Source of the DNA: Bolinopsis microptera
Taxonomy: Eukaryota; Ctenophora; Tentaculata; Lobata; Bolinopsidae
Assembly (NCBI RefSeq): GCF_026151205.1
Contig: NC_087073.1
Coordinates: forward strand, 2,066,501-2,130,500
Reading direction: 5' to 3'
DNA: 64,000 bases
Both the position numbers and the translations under genes were made by a program. The stretch's first letter is position 1; each line of letters starts with the position of its first letter. Positions 1 to 10,556 of the stretch are shown piece after piece. The notes beneath the pieces were generated by a model, which saw nothing but the letters and a program-made list of their open reading frames with translations, was not told where the DNA came from and made no database searches.

Positions 1-152
1 GTTTCAGCATATGCTTTTGTTAGGGATTGGGTTAGGGTTAGGGTTGAGATCAGATAAGAGGGTTAGGGTTTCGAATAGTCGTTCAGGGCCAGCTAGAGAA
101 CGGGTTGAAAAATTCACGTGACAGTCGAGTGTAGAGTGATTAATCATCATCC
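1..152 (+). mobile_element. Right-hand part of a TTAGGG-containing MITE
   Basis: This stretch is nearly identical to 9013-9164, the right half of the element that splits the LINE at 7846-9482. It carries several TTAGGG motifs, a TCACGTGAC site and the terminal motif TCGAGTGTAGAGTGATT. The left half lies outside the window. Both copies continue to the same ATCATCATCC. Confidence 0.75.
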
Positions 153-1984
153 GTTTGTTTAGTTTACTTTAATAATAAGTACCTGCTAGGCGGGTTGAAG
201 AGGTGATACAGATTTGTGACTACTGCATAATGCATATTATGTGATTACTGCAGAGAGCAGCACCCCGCTTACGTATTGCTGTATTGGTGTTAAATGACTG
301 GACACTGTAAAGTTTTTACAGCTTGCAGACAATCGCTCTTATCTTTAGGTATCATTGTGACAAGGAACTGAGGATTGGATTTATAGGTTGCTGGTATGGA
401 TGTGTGGAACTATTGGTCTGCTACAAGAGGTTTGAACAAAAGTTGGCGATATAAGATTAATTGAGATTAGATATGATCCCAACAAAACTTTCTGTACACC
501 TCTACCAAAATTTGGAATGATCTCATCACTAATAGCAATGTATAGTATAAGTATAACTATTACTATCAGTAAGGCTCTTTAAACATGCTATTGCCAAAGC
601 CTACTTTGAGAATGACTCAAATCCATTTGTCACCAAAAAGTACCTTTAACTTACTCAAAATATAATTTTCGGGTATTTTACTTGTAGCAACTGGCTTCTT
701 GAGCGCATAATTTAATATAGCTGGTTACTCCTTCATGAATTAATCTAGTCTAGTCTATGTGGTAGATATTTATATAGCGTACTCTAGAATCTAGATCTAT
801 ACCACGATAGTCTTTTAGTTTTATCTCTCCGCTATTCCGCTAAGTCTAAAATTCTGCTAATATATATATAACTAACAATTAAAATTACATTCACAGTACA
901 CATAATCATAGCTGAATATCATGAGACAAGTGGAAAACAAACAAACGAATAGATTGTAAGCTCGTAAGGGACCGTCGCTTGAGATCGGAGATTTCAAAAC
1001 TCTAATTCGACAGTAGAAGTTCTCTAGTCGAATTTAAGTACGTGTCGAACTTGAGTCCAGGTATAGTAGCACACTTTAGTTCAACAGAGTCGAACCTTAG
1101 GGTTTGTCGAAGTACAGTACGTGTCGAACTAGAGTGCTTGTCGAACTTGAGTACGTGTATCTAAATTCTAACGTGACTATTGCCTCGATATTTCGGTTTC
1201 AGCTGTTACACAATAAATGTGTAAATCTCATGATGATTTACTTGAGTAATTAAATTCAGTGGTTTCCAGCCCTGATCTCATAGTACAGTTAAAGTTTTTA
1301 ATTGAAATGTTTCGACTTTCATATCTTCTTTGACGTTGATATGTATTTCTGGAACCTCAACAAAATTCTGAGACGCAATTTTTGCGAAATAAAACACATG
1401 TTGTAAACAATAAACATGCTAAAATATGAGTATTTCATTATTTTCTTGTCATCTAAAAAGGTATTATTCTAAGTAAGAGAAGCTAGCTCAAGTCAAATGA
1501 GTTTTTTCGGGATTATTATACTTTTAAAGAGCGAAATTTGTGAAAGCAAGTTTTTAAGAAAAAGTTAAGTAATATATATATATCCATTCAATTCTTAAAA
1601 TTAAATACTGGTATAAGCAGGGGTGTAGGAATAAATTTCTTCGTAGGGGGGGGGGGGGGGGGGGCAAAATTATAGAGTTTTTGAATTGTAGCGCGCTGTG
1701 CGCCTGAATGTCAAAGCAGCGAAACATTCAGTGTCAACCATGACTGTACAAAGTTTAAAGTTTAAACTTTATGACAGGACCGCCGAGAGCAGCATCCTGT
1801 CCAAATTCCAGATGAGTATTAATGTAGAACATTTCGCCGTGCAAAAGGCCTAGCTGAGCAATTTGGCATTGCAGGGCCGGGCCGGATGCCAAATTTTACA
1901 CAGTTTCAAGAACGATTCGAATAATACTATTTTAAATGTATATTATAGCCTGCCAGCAGCTCTTGCTAAATAAATTTGGTTTTA
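153..1984. other. AT-rich noncoding sequence
   Basis: No credible coding region. It contains a cluster of GTCGAAC/GTCGAA words (about 1021-1150) that recurs inverted at about 5955-6012, a run of 19 G at 1646-1664, and an imperfect palindrome at about 1858-1896 whose arms read AATTTGGCAT and ATGCCAAATT. Confidence 0.5.
1646..1664 (+). repeat. Homopolymer run of 19 G
   Basis: Uninterrupted run of 19 G residues; its exact length may be affected by sequencing error. Confidence 0.9.
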
Positions 1985-2055
1985 AAAACGTTCAGCATTT
2001 CCAAACCAGGCCTTTCCCCTCGGCTGCTGACGTCATAATATGTGAACGCTACCAT
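1985..2055 (+). repeat. Direct repeat, copy 1 (partner 2785-2855)
   Basis: Both copies carry a C/T-rich stretch followed by CTCGGYTGCTGACGTCAT and TATGTGAACGCT. Each contains a full TGACGTCA (CRE-type) site. They lie about 800 bp apart in the same orientation. Origin unknown. Confidence 0.6.
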
Positions 2056-2534
2056 ACCCACAACTCAATTGTTCAATATTCAATCTCTTTACTTTTGAAG
2101 CTATCAGTATAGTAACTATCAGTTTAGTAAAACTAAATGTAAGTGTAAACTATCCCTCATCACGTCGAGACCAATGGAATGGATATAATTAGTTGGTGCA
2201 CAATAATATTAATGGTGGTATATCAACAAACTATATTATGATAGTACTATTATACTATGACAAGGTGGTATTAGGACATGATGCGATGAGGGAAAGTATC
2301 GACTGACTCCGGAAAACAAAGACGTGAAAGTTATTAAGAGTTTACGGGTACAAAACCTACATACAGATAAAACTTTGAAGGAGAGCCAAGTTTGAGCTAG
2401 AATATGAAACAATTGCACTGCCACAATTGAAATTTGTATCTCATGAGGGTGGTAGTAAACTGACCAGTGACCACAGCTATTATATGCTTAATAAACCATA
2501 TCATTTCCAATTTATTACTAAACTTTTAACTTAT

Positions 2535-2566
2535 TTTCGATTTTTCACTCACGTGAAAAATCGAAA
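2535..2566. repeat. Perfect hairpin, 14-bp stem and 4-nt loop
   Basis: TTTCGATTTTTCAC at 2535-2548 is exactly complementary to 2553-2566 across a TCAC loop. Two tandem GTTGAGAGTTGG/GTTGGAAGTT words follow. Function unknown; it may be a transposon relic. Confidence 0.7.
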
Positions 2567-2784
2567 GTTGAGAGTTGGAAGTTGAGAGTTGGTCAGTACG
2601 ATTATTAAGTTTTCGTATAGATATGCTGACGGGTGTAGGCAGGGAAAATTAGTATGCGACTGATTTTAACAGTTGGTCAACAGAGTTCAGTTCACCGAAG
2701 TACTAATATTAAGGAAATTAGCAAAGTTTTATTGCTAATAAAATTGATTTGAAACAAAAATGTTTGCCAAAATTCACGTTACAT

Positions 2785-2855
2785 TTCTGCTGACGTCAGC
2801 AATTCCAAACCCCCCTACCCCCTCGGTTGCTGACGTCATATGTGAACGCTCCCAT
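2785..2855 (+). repeat. Direct repeat, copy 2 (partner 1985-2055)
   Basis: Second copy of the CRE-containing direct repeat described at 1985-2055. Confidence 0.6.
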
Positions 2856-3345
2856 GGCCATATTGTATTCTTTGGAAGAATTTCAGAAAGTTTGCTTTCA
2901 GGATTGAAATATTATAGCAAAGTGAAATCGTAAAGTGAAATGATAAATCAAGCAAGATTTTGGCTTTGCTGTGCCAATTTAGGGGTCAAAGGATTAAGTC
3001 CTTTAAATTTTGAAATATACTTAGTACTTACAGTAATAGGTCTCAAAAAGGGTGCAAAAAGGGAGAATCTGCAATTTAGTTGGACAATTTGCTTAAAGGA
3101 AGGAATTCTACTTCTAGCAATGAGGAATGTACGTTTGGACTACACTTTGTCTTTAGCAGTAAGGCAATTTGGATAATGCAATGGCGGATTGGCCAAATGA
3201 GCCTAAAAATGTTGTCCCCTTTCCGCCCCTTGCCCCCTTTTCCAACACCCCTGGGTATAAGCATTCAGTGGCCTAGAAAAAAATGCAATACCTAGTAATA
3301 CTTAGTTTCAAACAGTCCCATGCAATTTAAACACAATTTGTTCAC

Positions 3346-3566
3346 TCATTCAGGGCACACGACTCTCTCCACGTCAAAGTCGGCTCTACATCCATGATGA
3401 ACCCAGATTTTACCGCCGTCAAAACCAAAGCTTTTTCCGAGATCACAAGCAGAGCTAGATACTTTATTCCTCACTGTCATGCTTGTAACTCCAGACATCT
3501 CTTTTTCGCTGTACGCAAAACCATTACTCGCCATATGGATATTCATGGTCTCACTTTCGCACTTCA
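3346..3566 (-). CDS. Exon 6: terminal DUF3011-like module 4 and stop
   Basis: Acceptor TTTCAG|TG. The module ends VERVVCPE then TGA (3348-3346) instead of running into a splice donor. A small change relative to the other modules created this C-terminus. No clear AATAAA was seen within about 100 bp downstream. Confidence 0.65.
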
Positions 3567-5660
3567 CTGAAATTTTAGTGGTGAATTCTTCATAAAAAAC
3601 AAATCAAGCTAAATGGACATCAAGATACTTCCAATAAAATATTTGTACATAAGATCTCAAATAACAAACCTGGACACAACTCCACGTCAAAGTCGGCTCT
3701 ACATCCATGATGAACCCAGATTTTACCGTCGTCAAAACCAAAGCTTTTTCCGAGATCACAAGCAGAGCTAGATACTTTATTCCTCACTGTCATGCTTGTA
3801 ACTCCAGACATCTCTTTTTCGCTGTACGCAAAACCATTACTTGCCATGTGGATATTCATGGTCTCACTGTCGCACTTCACTGAAATTTTAGTGGTGAATT
3901 CTTCATAAAAAACAGCTCAAGCTAAATGGACATCACGATACTTTTAACGGGTGATGCTCGTAAAATATTTGTTCCATATACCGTCGACGAGTCCAACTCG
4001 GCGCGCGTCCTGGTAGGTTATAAACCTACAACGATACTTCCAATAAAATATTTTGTACATAAGATCTCAAATAACAAACCTGGACACAACTCCACGTCAA
4101 AGTCGGCTCTACATCCATGATGAACCCAGATTTTACCGCCGTCAAAACCAAAGCTTTTTCCGAGATCACAAGCAGAGTTAGATACTTTATTCCTCACTGT
4201 CATGCTTGTAACTCCAGACATCTCTTTTTCGCTGTACGCAAAACCATTACTTGCCATGTGGATATTCATGGTCACACTATCAGTATCGCACTTTGCTGAA
4301 ATTTCAGTGGTGAATTCTTTATTTCAAAAGAATTCAAGAATTACCAAAAAATTTATTACGTAATAATATGTGATTAAAGTTAAGCACGTTTTGGTTCTTA
4401 TTTAAGAATATTTGTTATGATCTATTCGTTGGAAATTTTGGTTTCCAGATTAGGAATATGTTGATAATTTGTCAATAATATTTAATAGCATCGAAAAAAT
4501 TCGTAATATCTTACGTGGGCATTCTTGAAGGTTACATTTTTGTGTTTCCTCCGCATTTCCTTCACAGTCAGCTCCACCAAACGCTGGGGCAGGGTTGCTG
4601 CATGATCTGTCCCTTGTCTGACTTCCTCCCCCGCATGGCACCGAACAAGCTGTCCATTCACTGTAGTCACTCCAACTTCCATCAACATCAACTGGGTAGG
4701 AGTAGTGAATTCTTCATTAAAAACACAAATCAAGCTAAATGGACATCAAGATACTTCCAATAAAATATTTTGTACCTAAGATCTCAAATAACAAACCTGG
4801 ACACAACTCCACGTCAAAGTCGGCTCTACATCCATGATGAACCCAGATTTTACCGCCGTCAAAACCAAAGCTTTTTCCGAGATCACAAGCAGAGTTAGAT
4901 ACTTTATTCCTCACTGTCATGCTTGTAACTCCAGACATCTCTTTTTCGCTGTACGCATAAGCATAACTTGCCATGTCGATATTCATGGTCACACTATCAG
5001 AATCGCACTTCGCTGAAATTTCAGTGGTGAATTCTTTATGTCAAAAGAATTCAAGAATTATCAAAAAAAATTAATTACGTAATAATATATGAATAAAGTT
5101 AAGCAGGTTTTGGTTCTTATTTGAGAATATTTGTTATGATCTATTCGTTGGAAATTTTGGTTTCCAGATTAGGAATATGTTGATAATTTGTCAATAATAT
5201 TTAATAGCATTGAAAAAATTCGTTATATCTTACCTGGGCATTCTTGAAGGTTACATTTTTGTGTTTCCTCCGCATTTCCTTCACAGTCAGCTCCACCAAA
5301 CGCTGGGGCAGGGTTGCTGCATGATCTGTCCCTTGTCTGACTTCCTCCCCCGCATGGCACCGAGCAAGCTGTCCATTCACTGTAGTCACTCCAACTTCCG
5401 TCAACTGGGCAGGAGTAGTCACACTTTTTCAAGGTTTCTTCAATCTTGCCACATTTCTTCGCAGCTTTCTTGCTTAATTTTCCTCCTCCTACTTCACAGC
5501 CGATAGATGATTGGAATCCTTTCAGTAGACATTTATTTTGGTACTGCTTTATCTTCTTTTTGAGAGCTTTCTTTTTAAGATTGCACTCCTTTGCAGATGT
5601 CTGCGCTAGCAGTACTGCCGTGAAAATCACGACAGCGACAACGAACGTTAAATTGCTCAT
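3346..5660 (-). CDS. Secreted modular protein: signal peptide, TSP1 and DUF3011/ADEL-lectin-like domains (6 exons)
   Basis: Reconstructed minus-strand gene with exons 5660-5234, 5012-4797, 4691-4515, 4295-4080, 3879-3670 and 3566-3346. Every junction is GT-AG and every intron is phase 1; the exons sum to 1467 nt, giving 488 residues plus stop. Residues 1-23 form a signal peptide ending TSA. Residues 24-85 are Lys/Cys-rich. TSP1 domains lie at about 86-142 and 215-273 (W-x2-Y-x2-W, CSVPCGGG). Four Cys modules follow the pattern GKIWVHHGCRADFDV at about 143-214, 274-345, 346-415 and 416-488; these resemble DUF3011 and mollusc ADEL lectins. A likely role is extracellular binding or innate defence (inference). 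In both TSP1 domains Pro replaces the Ser/Thr that is normally O-fucosylated. Introns as well as exons are duplicated, so the expansion is recent. The N-terminal exon is the most certain part; the order of the modules rests on splice signals. Confidence 0.72.
3670..3879 (-). CDS. Exon 5: DUF3011-like module 3
   Basis: 210 nt, phase 1 on both sides. Two codons shorter than exons 2 and 4 near the N-terminus of the module. The intron before it (4079-3880) carries an insertion of roughly 95 bp. Confidence 0.7.
4080..4295 (-). CDS. Exon 4: DUF3011-like module 2
   Basis: 216 nt, acceptor TTTCAG|CA and donor CCAG|GTTTGT. Nearly identical to exon 2, including the preceding intron. Confidence 0.7.
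4515..4691 (-). CDS. Exon 3: TSP1 domain 2
   Basis: 177 nt, acceptor CCTACCCAG and donor CCCAC|GTAAGA, phase 1 on both sides. The domain matches TSP1 domain 1 almost exactly. In exon 1 the same domain is joined directly to the N-terminal region, so the acceptor here appears to have arisen inside the duplicated copy. Confidence 0.65.
4797..5012 (-). CDS. Exon 2: DUF3011-like module 1
   Basis: Acceptor AATTTCAG|CG and donor TCCAG|GTTTGT; 216 nt, symmetrical phase 1. Encodes the SxSACDLGKSFGFDGG and GCRADFDV core and ends in LCPG. Confidence 0.7.
5234..5660 (-). CDS. Exon 1: signal peptide, Lys/Cys-rich region, TSP1 domain 1
   Basis: Starts at ATG 5660-5658, followed by a hydrophobic leader and Ala at residue 23. 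It ends CCCAG|GTAAGA (donor 5233-5232), phase 1. The TSP1 domain has six Cys of the group-1 pattern. Confidence 0.8.
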
Positions 5661-6010
5661 TACTTAATCTGAACGGCGAACACAAAGTAGTTTAAACGAT
5701 AAATGACCTCTGATAGAGCCGTTAAACAACACCTCACTCTGTGTGACTAGTTTCAACCTTTGTGACGTATTGTAACTTTTGGTTTCATGTGGCGACTTAG
5801 TTTTAACTTTTTAATGCTCCAAAGTTACAACGAATATGATATTGTCTTATACTCAGTACACTGTCCTGGGTGACTCCAGTTTAAACAGATGACTTGCAAC
5901 TCTGTTGTTATGACGAGCGTTGGTACCATCATATTATAGGATAATTTGAGTCGTGGGGTACTTTAGTTCGACACGTACTGTAGTTCGATAAACCCTAAAG
6001 TTCGACTCTC

Positions 6011-6074
6011 ATCACGTCAAAGTAGGCTCTACATCCCTTATCAACCCAGATTTTACCGCCATAAAAACCAAAGC
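6011..6074 (-). pseudogene. Isolated DUF3011-like exon fragment
   Basis: The minus strand reads FGFYGGKIWVDKGCRAYFDV without a stop, a diverged copy of the core of the modules in the gene at 3346-5660. It lies about 350 bp upstream of that gene's start codon, and no splice sites are evident. It is either a relic of a longer ancestral array or a piece of a broken paralogue. Confidence 0.6.
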
Positions 6075-6121
6075 AAGATTCTGATTGAATCTAGCCAAAT
6101 TGTAATGCAATGATATCTTAG

Positions 6122-6403
6122 ATGACCAAGATATCAAGCATACTGCATAACGAGTTTATTCATTACGTGGGATCAGGTGATTGGATTTGCACTAGTAAAT
6201 TCAAACTATCGTGCAGGAAGTTCAATTATGGGGCTGTAATCTGTATGTCTCACGAAACTCAACAGCTTTATGAGACGTTATTTTATGTAAAATTACAGCA
6301 GGCCTATTCAGCAGTTTACAAATTTATTGAAAGGAAAAAAGTACTAGCGGCTGTTTTAACTGAGATAAGAGAATTGATAAGACTGAGACAATTAGAGAAT
6401 TGA
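6122..6403 (+). CDS. Hypothetical 93-aa open reading frame
   Basis: Not recognised. Opens with ATG and ends in a basic/leucine-rich helix-like segment. No signal peptide, repeats or known motif seen. Lies between the DUF3011 fragment and a MITE, so a transposon-derived or chance ORF is as likely as a gene. Confidence 0.15.
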   Translation: MTKISSILHNEFIHYVGSGDWICTSKFKLSCRKFNYGAVICMSHETQQLYETLFYVKLQQAYSAVYKFIERKKVLAAVLTEIRELIRLRQLEN

Positions 6404-6511
6404 TAGTTTAAAATTGAGTGATCACACCTCAGAGAAACTCGTCAGCCCAAAGTAAATACCCGTCAGCTGATGCGTTCTACCCCTGATCTAAACCTGGGTA
6501 ACCGTAGACTC

Positions 6512-6738
6512 TAGATTTAAACGGGCCAAAAATGGAAAGATTTTCCTAAAATGTCTCAGCCAACTCAGCAGCAGATTTTGGGGTTTGGTAACGTGCTTAG
6601 ACCAATCAAACACTGTCACTGCCTAAATGTTCATGTGACAAACTTGGTCTTCTGATTAAATCGCAGTCGCTAAATCTGCTACTGAGTTGGCTGAGATATT
6701 TTAGGAAAATCTCTCCATTTTTGGCCCGTTTAAATCTG
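6512..6738. mobile_element. MITE with ~65-bp terminal inverted repeats
   Basis: About 65 bp at the left (AGATTTAAACGGGCC and onward) reappear as a close reverse complement at about 6672-6737. The element is about 225 bp, with no coding capacity. Target-site duplication not resolved. Confidence 0.7.
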
Positions 6739-6889
6739 GGTGATTGTTTGTCACATCAGTATATTATGTTGGTCCAAATTTACACGTCAGTAGATCCAAT
6801 TATTCGAGCTAAACTTTACCTTAGCCTAAAATGAAATTGTGTGATGTCACAAGTTTACTAGTTCATCATTCAGGACGTTGTTTGGTTCC

Positions 6890-7003
6890 GCCCTCGTGTC
6901 CATGCTAAAGTGAGTCATGTGATTCGCCGTCGTGTCCATCCTTTCAGGAAAGTGCCACCCTTGTGTCCTACCACCCTTGTGTCCTCCGCCCTCGTGTCCG
7001 GTT
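6890..7003 (+). repeat. Short degenerate CCYTYGTGTCC repeat
   Basis: Five or so copies of a CGTGTCC/TGTGTCC word preceded by CGCCCT or CCACCCT, at irregular spacing. Confidence 0.5.
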
Positions 7004-7015
7004 CCCAAGGGGGTT

Positions 7016-7700
7016 GCAACTGAACTAATTATCTCGGCTGACGAAGGAGAATCAATATTTCTTGGCCCGATCAAGCTGGTATTGACAATAGCAAATAACA
7101 ACACGGTATTAGCAGGTATCCTCGTGGATATGCGACAGCTGGAAAAAGACAACGAAATTTTGTACAATGGATAATAATTGAGAATAGTATTAGATAGAAC
7201 TAGAAATAGAATAATACTAGATAGAAATGACGTATTACTATAGCCACATAGAATTAGATAAATGAAGAATTAGATAAATGAAGGAAACTGGAATATAAAA
7301 TTGAAAACAAGATTCTTATTAATTCACGTCTTAACTTATAAATTAGAAGCAAGACAGCTAAATCATAAATTGAACGCTCACATCAAATTAAGAAAGAGAA
7401 CTTACTGGATTACTACAACTAGAAGCTTATCTGTATCAAAACAAGGCGTAGCCGGTCGAGTCGAAACCGGCCTACTGGCCCCTGAGTACTGGAAGTGGAA
7501 CAACCCTATCGACTGTGCTGACCTAAGACAGACTCTTTTCCGATCGTCAATATCCTCATATATCATCTCCGAATCTCACAGAGTCCTGAGTCTGCTGCTC
7601 AATGCTCATTATCGATATATGTATTAAACTCTGCCGCACATTATCCATCCTTACGATCCATAGACAACCGTCTGAAACTGTGATAGGCCGGTCTTGCTCT
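7016..7700 (+). repeat. LTR-like dispersed repeat, copy 1
   Basis: Homologous in the same orientation to 10557-11612. Shared blocks include AACTGAACTAATTA, CTGACGAAGGAGA, GAACTTACTGGA, CACAGAGTCCTGAGTCTGC (with variation) and GTGATAGGC. The second copy carries about 400 bp of extra sequence. Two same-sense repeats 3.5 kb apart could be LTRs of a decayed element or two independent insertions; no gag-pol coding was seen between them. Confidence 0.5.
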
Positions 7701-7845
7701 ATCCAGAGCCCTTGCGCTTGCAGTAGCGCCCGCCTCCCGGCGGAAAACTAATTTATTGTGAAACAAGCGTGTTATTAACCACGGTACCAATTTAGACAGG
7801 TGTTAGTTGCAAGTATAATAGTACCGGGTAATAATCACCTCTCCC

Positions 7846-9482
7846 ATGTCTTTACTTCTTTTAATCGACTTCAGCAAAGCTTTCGACCTTGTGGATCATT
7901 CCATACTCTTGCGCAAGCTGGACCATTACGGCATAAGGGGTCAAGCCTTAAACTGGTTTAAGTCATATCTCACTAACAGGAAACAGTTTGTATCAATTGG
8001 CTCGTCAAAATCCTCAACCAACCAAATTTTATACGGCGTGCCTCAAGGGTCAATATTAGGACCTTTACTTTTTATAATCTACATAAACGACCTGCCTCAA
8101 TTATCAGATATAGCCAATTTCATTATGTACGCAGATGATGCTAACATCTTCCTGATAGGAGAAAATCTTAATGAAGTTTACGATAAACTAATAACTCTTA
8201 GCGATGCTTTAGTTAAGTGGGTAGATAATAATGGTTTAGCTCTCAACCTTAAGAAAACAAATTATATGATCTTCTCTCGACAAAGAAATCTTAATTATCG
8301 TGATGTGGCAATTTCTGGTGTCACAATTGAGAGAAAAACAGAAGCCCGTTTTTTAGGAGTTATAATAGATGATAAACTAAACTGGTCCCATCATATCTCT
8401 GCCATGAAAATGAAAATGTCCAGATACATAGGAGTCATGTACAAACTTAAAAATATCTGCCTCTCGAAGCACGTCTTCAAATTTATCAAAGTTTTGTGCA
8501 GTCACACCTTAATTATTGCAGCCTTGTATGGGGTTTTGCTGCCAAGTCTCATATTGAATCACTTTTTGTAAAACAGAAAATGGGCCTTCGAGCAGTATTA
8601 CCTGGTTTCGTCAATTACTGGTACAAGGACGGTATCCCCCCAGCAAGTACCAAATCTGGCTTTTATTCACATAAAATATTGACAGTACACAGTATCATTG
8701 TAAAGAACGCACTCATTTTAATGCATAAATTTAAAAACTTTCCTAATCTAGTACCATTGTCTCTCAAGAAAACAATTCCCAAAAGCGCACCGAAGTGCTA
8801 AATCACTCTACAGTCGATCTTCGAGATTGTTCTAAAAGGGCCCCCGACGGTTGTAACCAACTTCAATCGATGTATTTTCGGACGCTGATTCCGAATCACC
8901 CCCCATGACATAGGGTTAAAATGCTCCCCTGACGAGATATTGGCGAAAAACTGTCTCGATCACGTGATATGACCGTATAAGGAAGTTAGTCTAATATCTC
9001 GTTAGGGTTAGGGTTTCAGCATATGTTTTTGTTAAGGATTGGGTTAGGGTTAGGGTTGGGATCAGATTAGAGGGTTAGGGTTTCGAAAAGTCGTTCAGAA
9101 CCAGCTAGAGAACGGGTTGAAAAAGTCACGTGACAGTCGAGTGTAGAGTGATTAATCATCATCCTTATTTAATACTAACCCGGATTCTATTCTCACTACA
9201 CAATGGTCAGAAAAGTATGGTCAACACCCTTACAACAACTCAGTATTTTTTAAAGGTCCATTATTAGCAATAAACCGATATAATGTTGCAGCAACTTCCC
9301 CGCCTAGTCTATTTAACCTGAACATTTACAAAACTTGTATAAAAACTATACTCATCGATCAGCAAAATGAAAACATCGAAGACGAATGGCCTAATTTCAT
9401 GTTATTTTGTATAACAGGACTAAGAAAATCAAAGCGTAACATAAACCAAAATGCCGATAATAACCTTGTCTCTACATCTTAG
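7846..9482 (+). pseudogene. Decayed non-LTR retrotransposon reverse transcriptase, split by a MITE
   Basis: Residues encoded from 7846 show the RT core: LIDFSKAFDLVDH, GVPQGSILGPLLF and YADDANIF, followed by the thumb region. The first frame is lost near 8500; homology resumes in another frame from 8496 to 8801, so a 1-2 nt indel is present. Reading stops at 8801 where a MITE (8801-9164) is inserted. From 9168 to 9482 an open frame continues the LINE C-terminus (SVFFKGPLLAIN and onward) to a TAG. The endonuclease and ORF1 are missing, so the copy is 5'-truncated and inactive. Confidence 0.8.
8801..9164. mobile_element. TTAGGG-containing MITE inserted in the LINE
   Basis: Complete copy of a family also seen at 1-152 (right part) and 14934-15045 (left part). 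Terminal inverted repeats are AATCACTCTACAGTCGA at 8801-8817 and TCGAGTGTAGAGTGATT at 9137-9153. The interior holds several TTAGGG words and two CACGTG boxes. It has no coding capacity and interrupts the LINE reading frame. Confidence 0.7.
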
Positions 9483-10020
9483 ATTATATGCACACACTTA
9501 TGCATCACTCAATAAACGTCGCATATCTCATCAATTACACTGCCAACATTGGACATTTTTATTATCGCCGCGTATTTCAAATCAAGTTACAAATTTTACA
9601 AATTTTGAAGTGCTCAGTCTTGTTTTACTTTTTTAATCTTTACCTATTAACCATTGCAAAATAAAACTTTAAGTTATAAACCTTCCTTGCATACTTTACC
9701 GGTAGAGTCTAAATTGAATAGTTTGAGATTTCCTTTACATTTTATATTTATGCATGTGCCCCACGGGGATGAATTTCTTTCTTTTCTTATGTCCATGATA
9801 TGTTATAGTATTAGTACTTTATTTCCTCCAAGAAATTATTTATTTAGAGCTCCTTTTGACTTGGCTAGAACTATACATGGGAGGCCCCGGTTATATCAAA
9901 AGAGTCCGTCTCGGAAGGTTCTGAACCCACGATTGAGCGTCTTAAAACCTTTGTTTTAGGGAAATTATAGTTTTGCTAGAATTCAGAGTTTCATGTTACT
10001 TCTTATTTAATTTAGTGCGG
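9483..10020 (+). other. Probable 3' untranslated region of the decayed LINE
   Basis: AT-rich sequence following the LINE stop codon, with a GTGCCCCACGGGGATG block. No conserved coding detected. The 3' end of the element was not located. Confidence 0.35.
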
Positions 10021-10556
10021 TTAGTGATTATAATTCAGACTTTCAATTTTGGTGGGATGAAACAAAGGGAAACAACAATATAGAGAAAAATATAGAGCGA
10101 CTTAAAAGTGTTATAATTAATGAATAAAAACCTTCTTATTAAAAAATGATTATATAACAATTATGGAAGTAACCTTTTTAAACTACCTTAAGAAATTGAC
10201 ACGGTGGAAAATCTCATGACTCATAACCTATTTAAAATTAATGGAACTATCATGGTCTCTGGGTCTATGTTGGTGCAATCACCTTTTTAGTTGTTCATCT
10301 CTAAAGTCTCTAATGATTAATGGTGTAGGCGGGCTGGAGGATCACGCGTCAGAATCCTTAACAGCTTGGCGGTCACGATGATCGAATGGTCTGAAAACAA
10401 TATCTTTTACTATCGCGTTAAAACAATACATAACGTAACCAACTGGAAAACTTCCTTAAACCTGCACTTGTTAATATTAATATCAAGTCTTACCCTATAA
10501 TAAAACAATACTTAATCAAATTACTATTAAATACAACTAATATTTTATGCAGACGT

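Noticed and set aside
7301-7627. 108-codon ORF in the LTR-like repeat
   Set aside because: The homologous copy at 11200-11600 does not keep the frame, so it is not conserved coding sequence.
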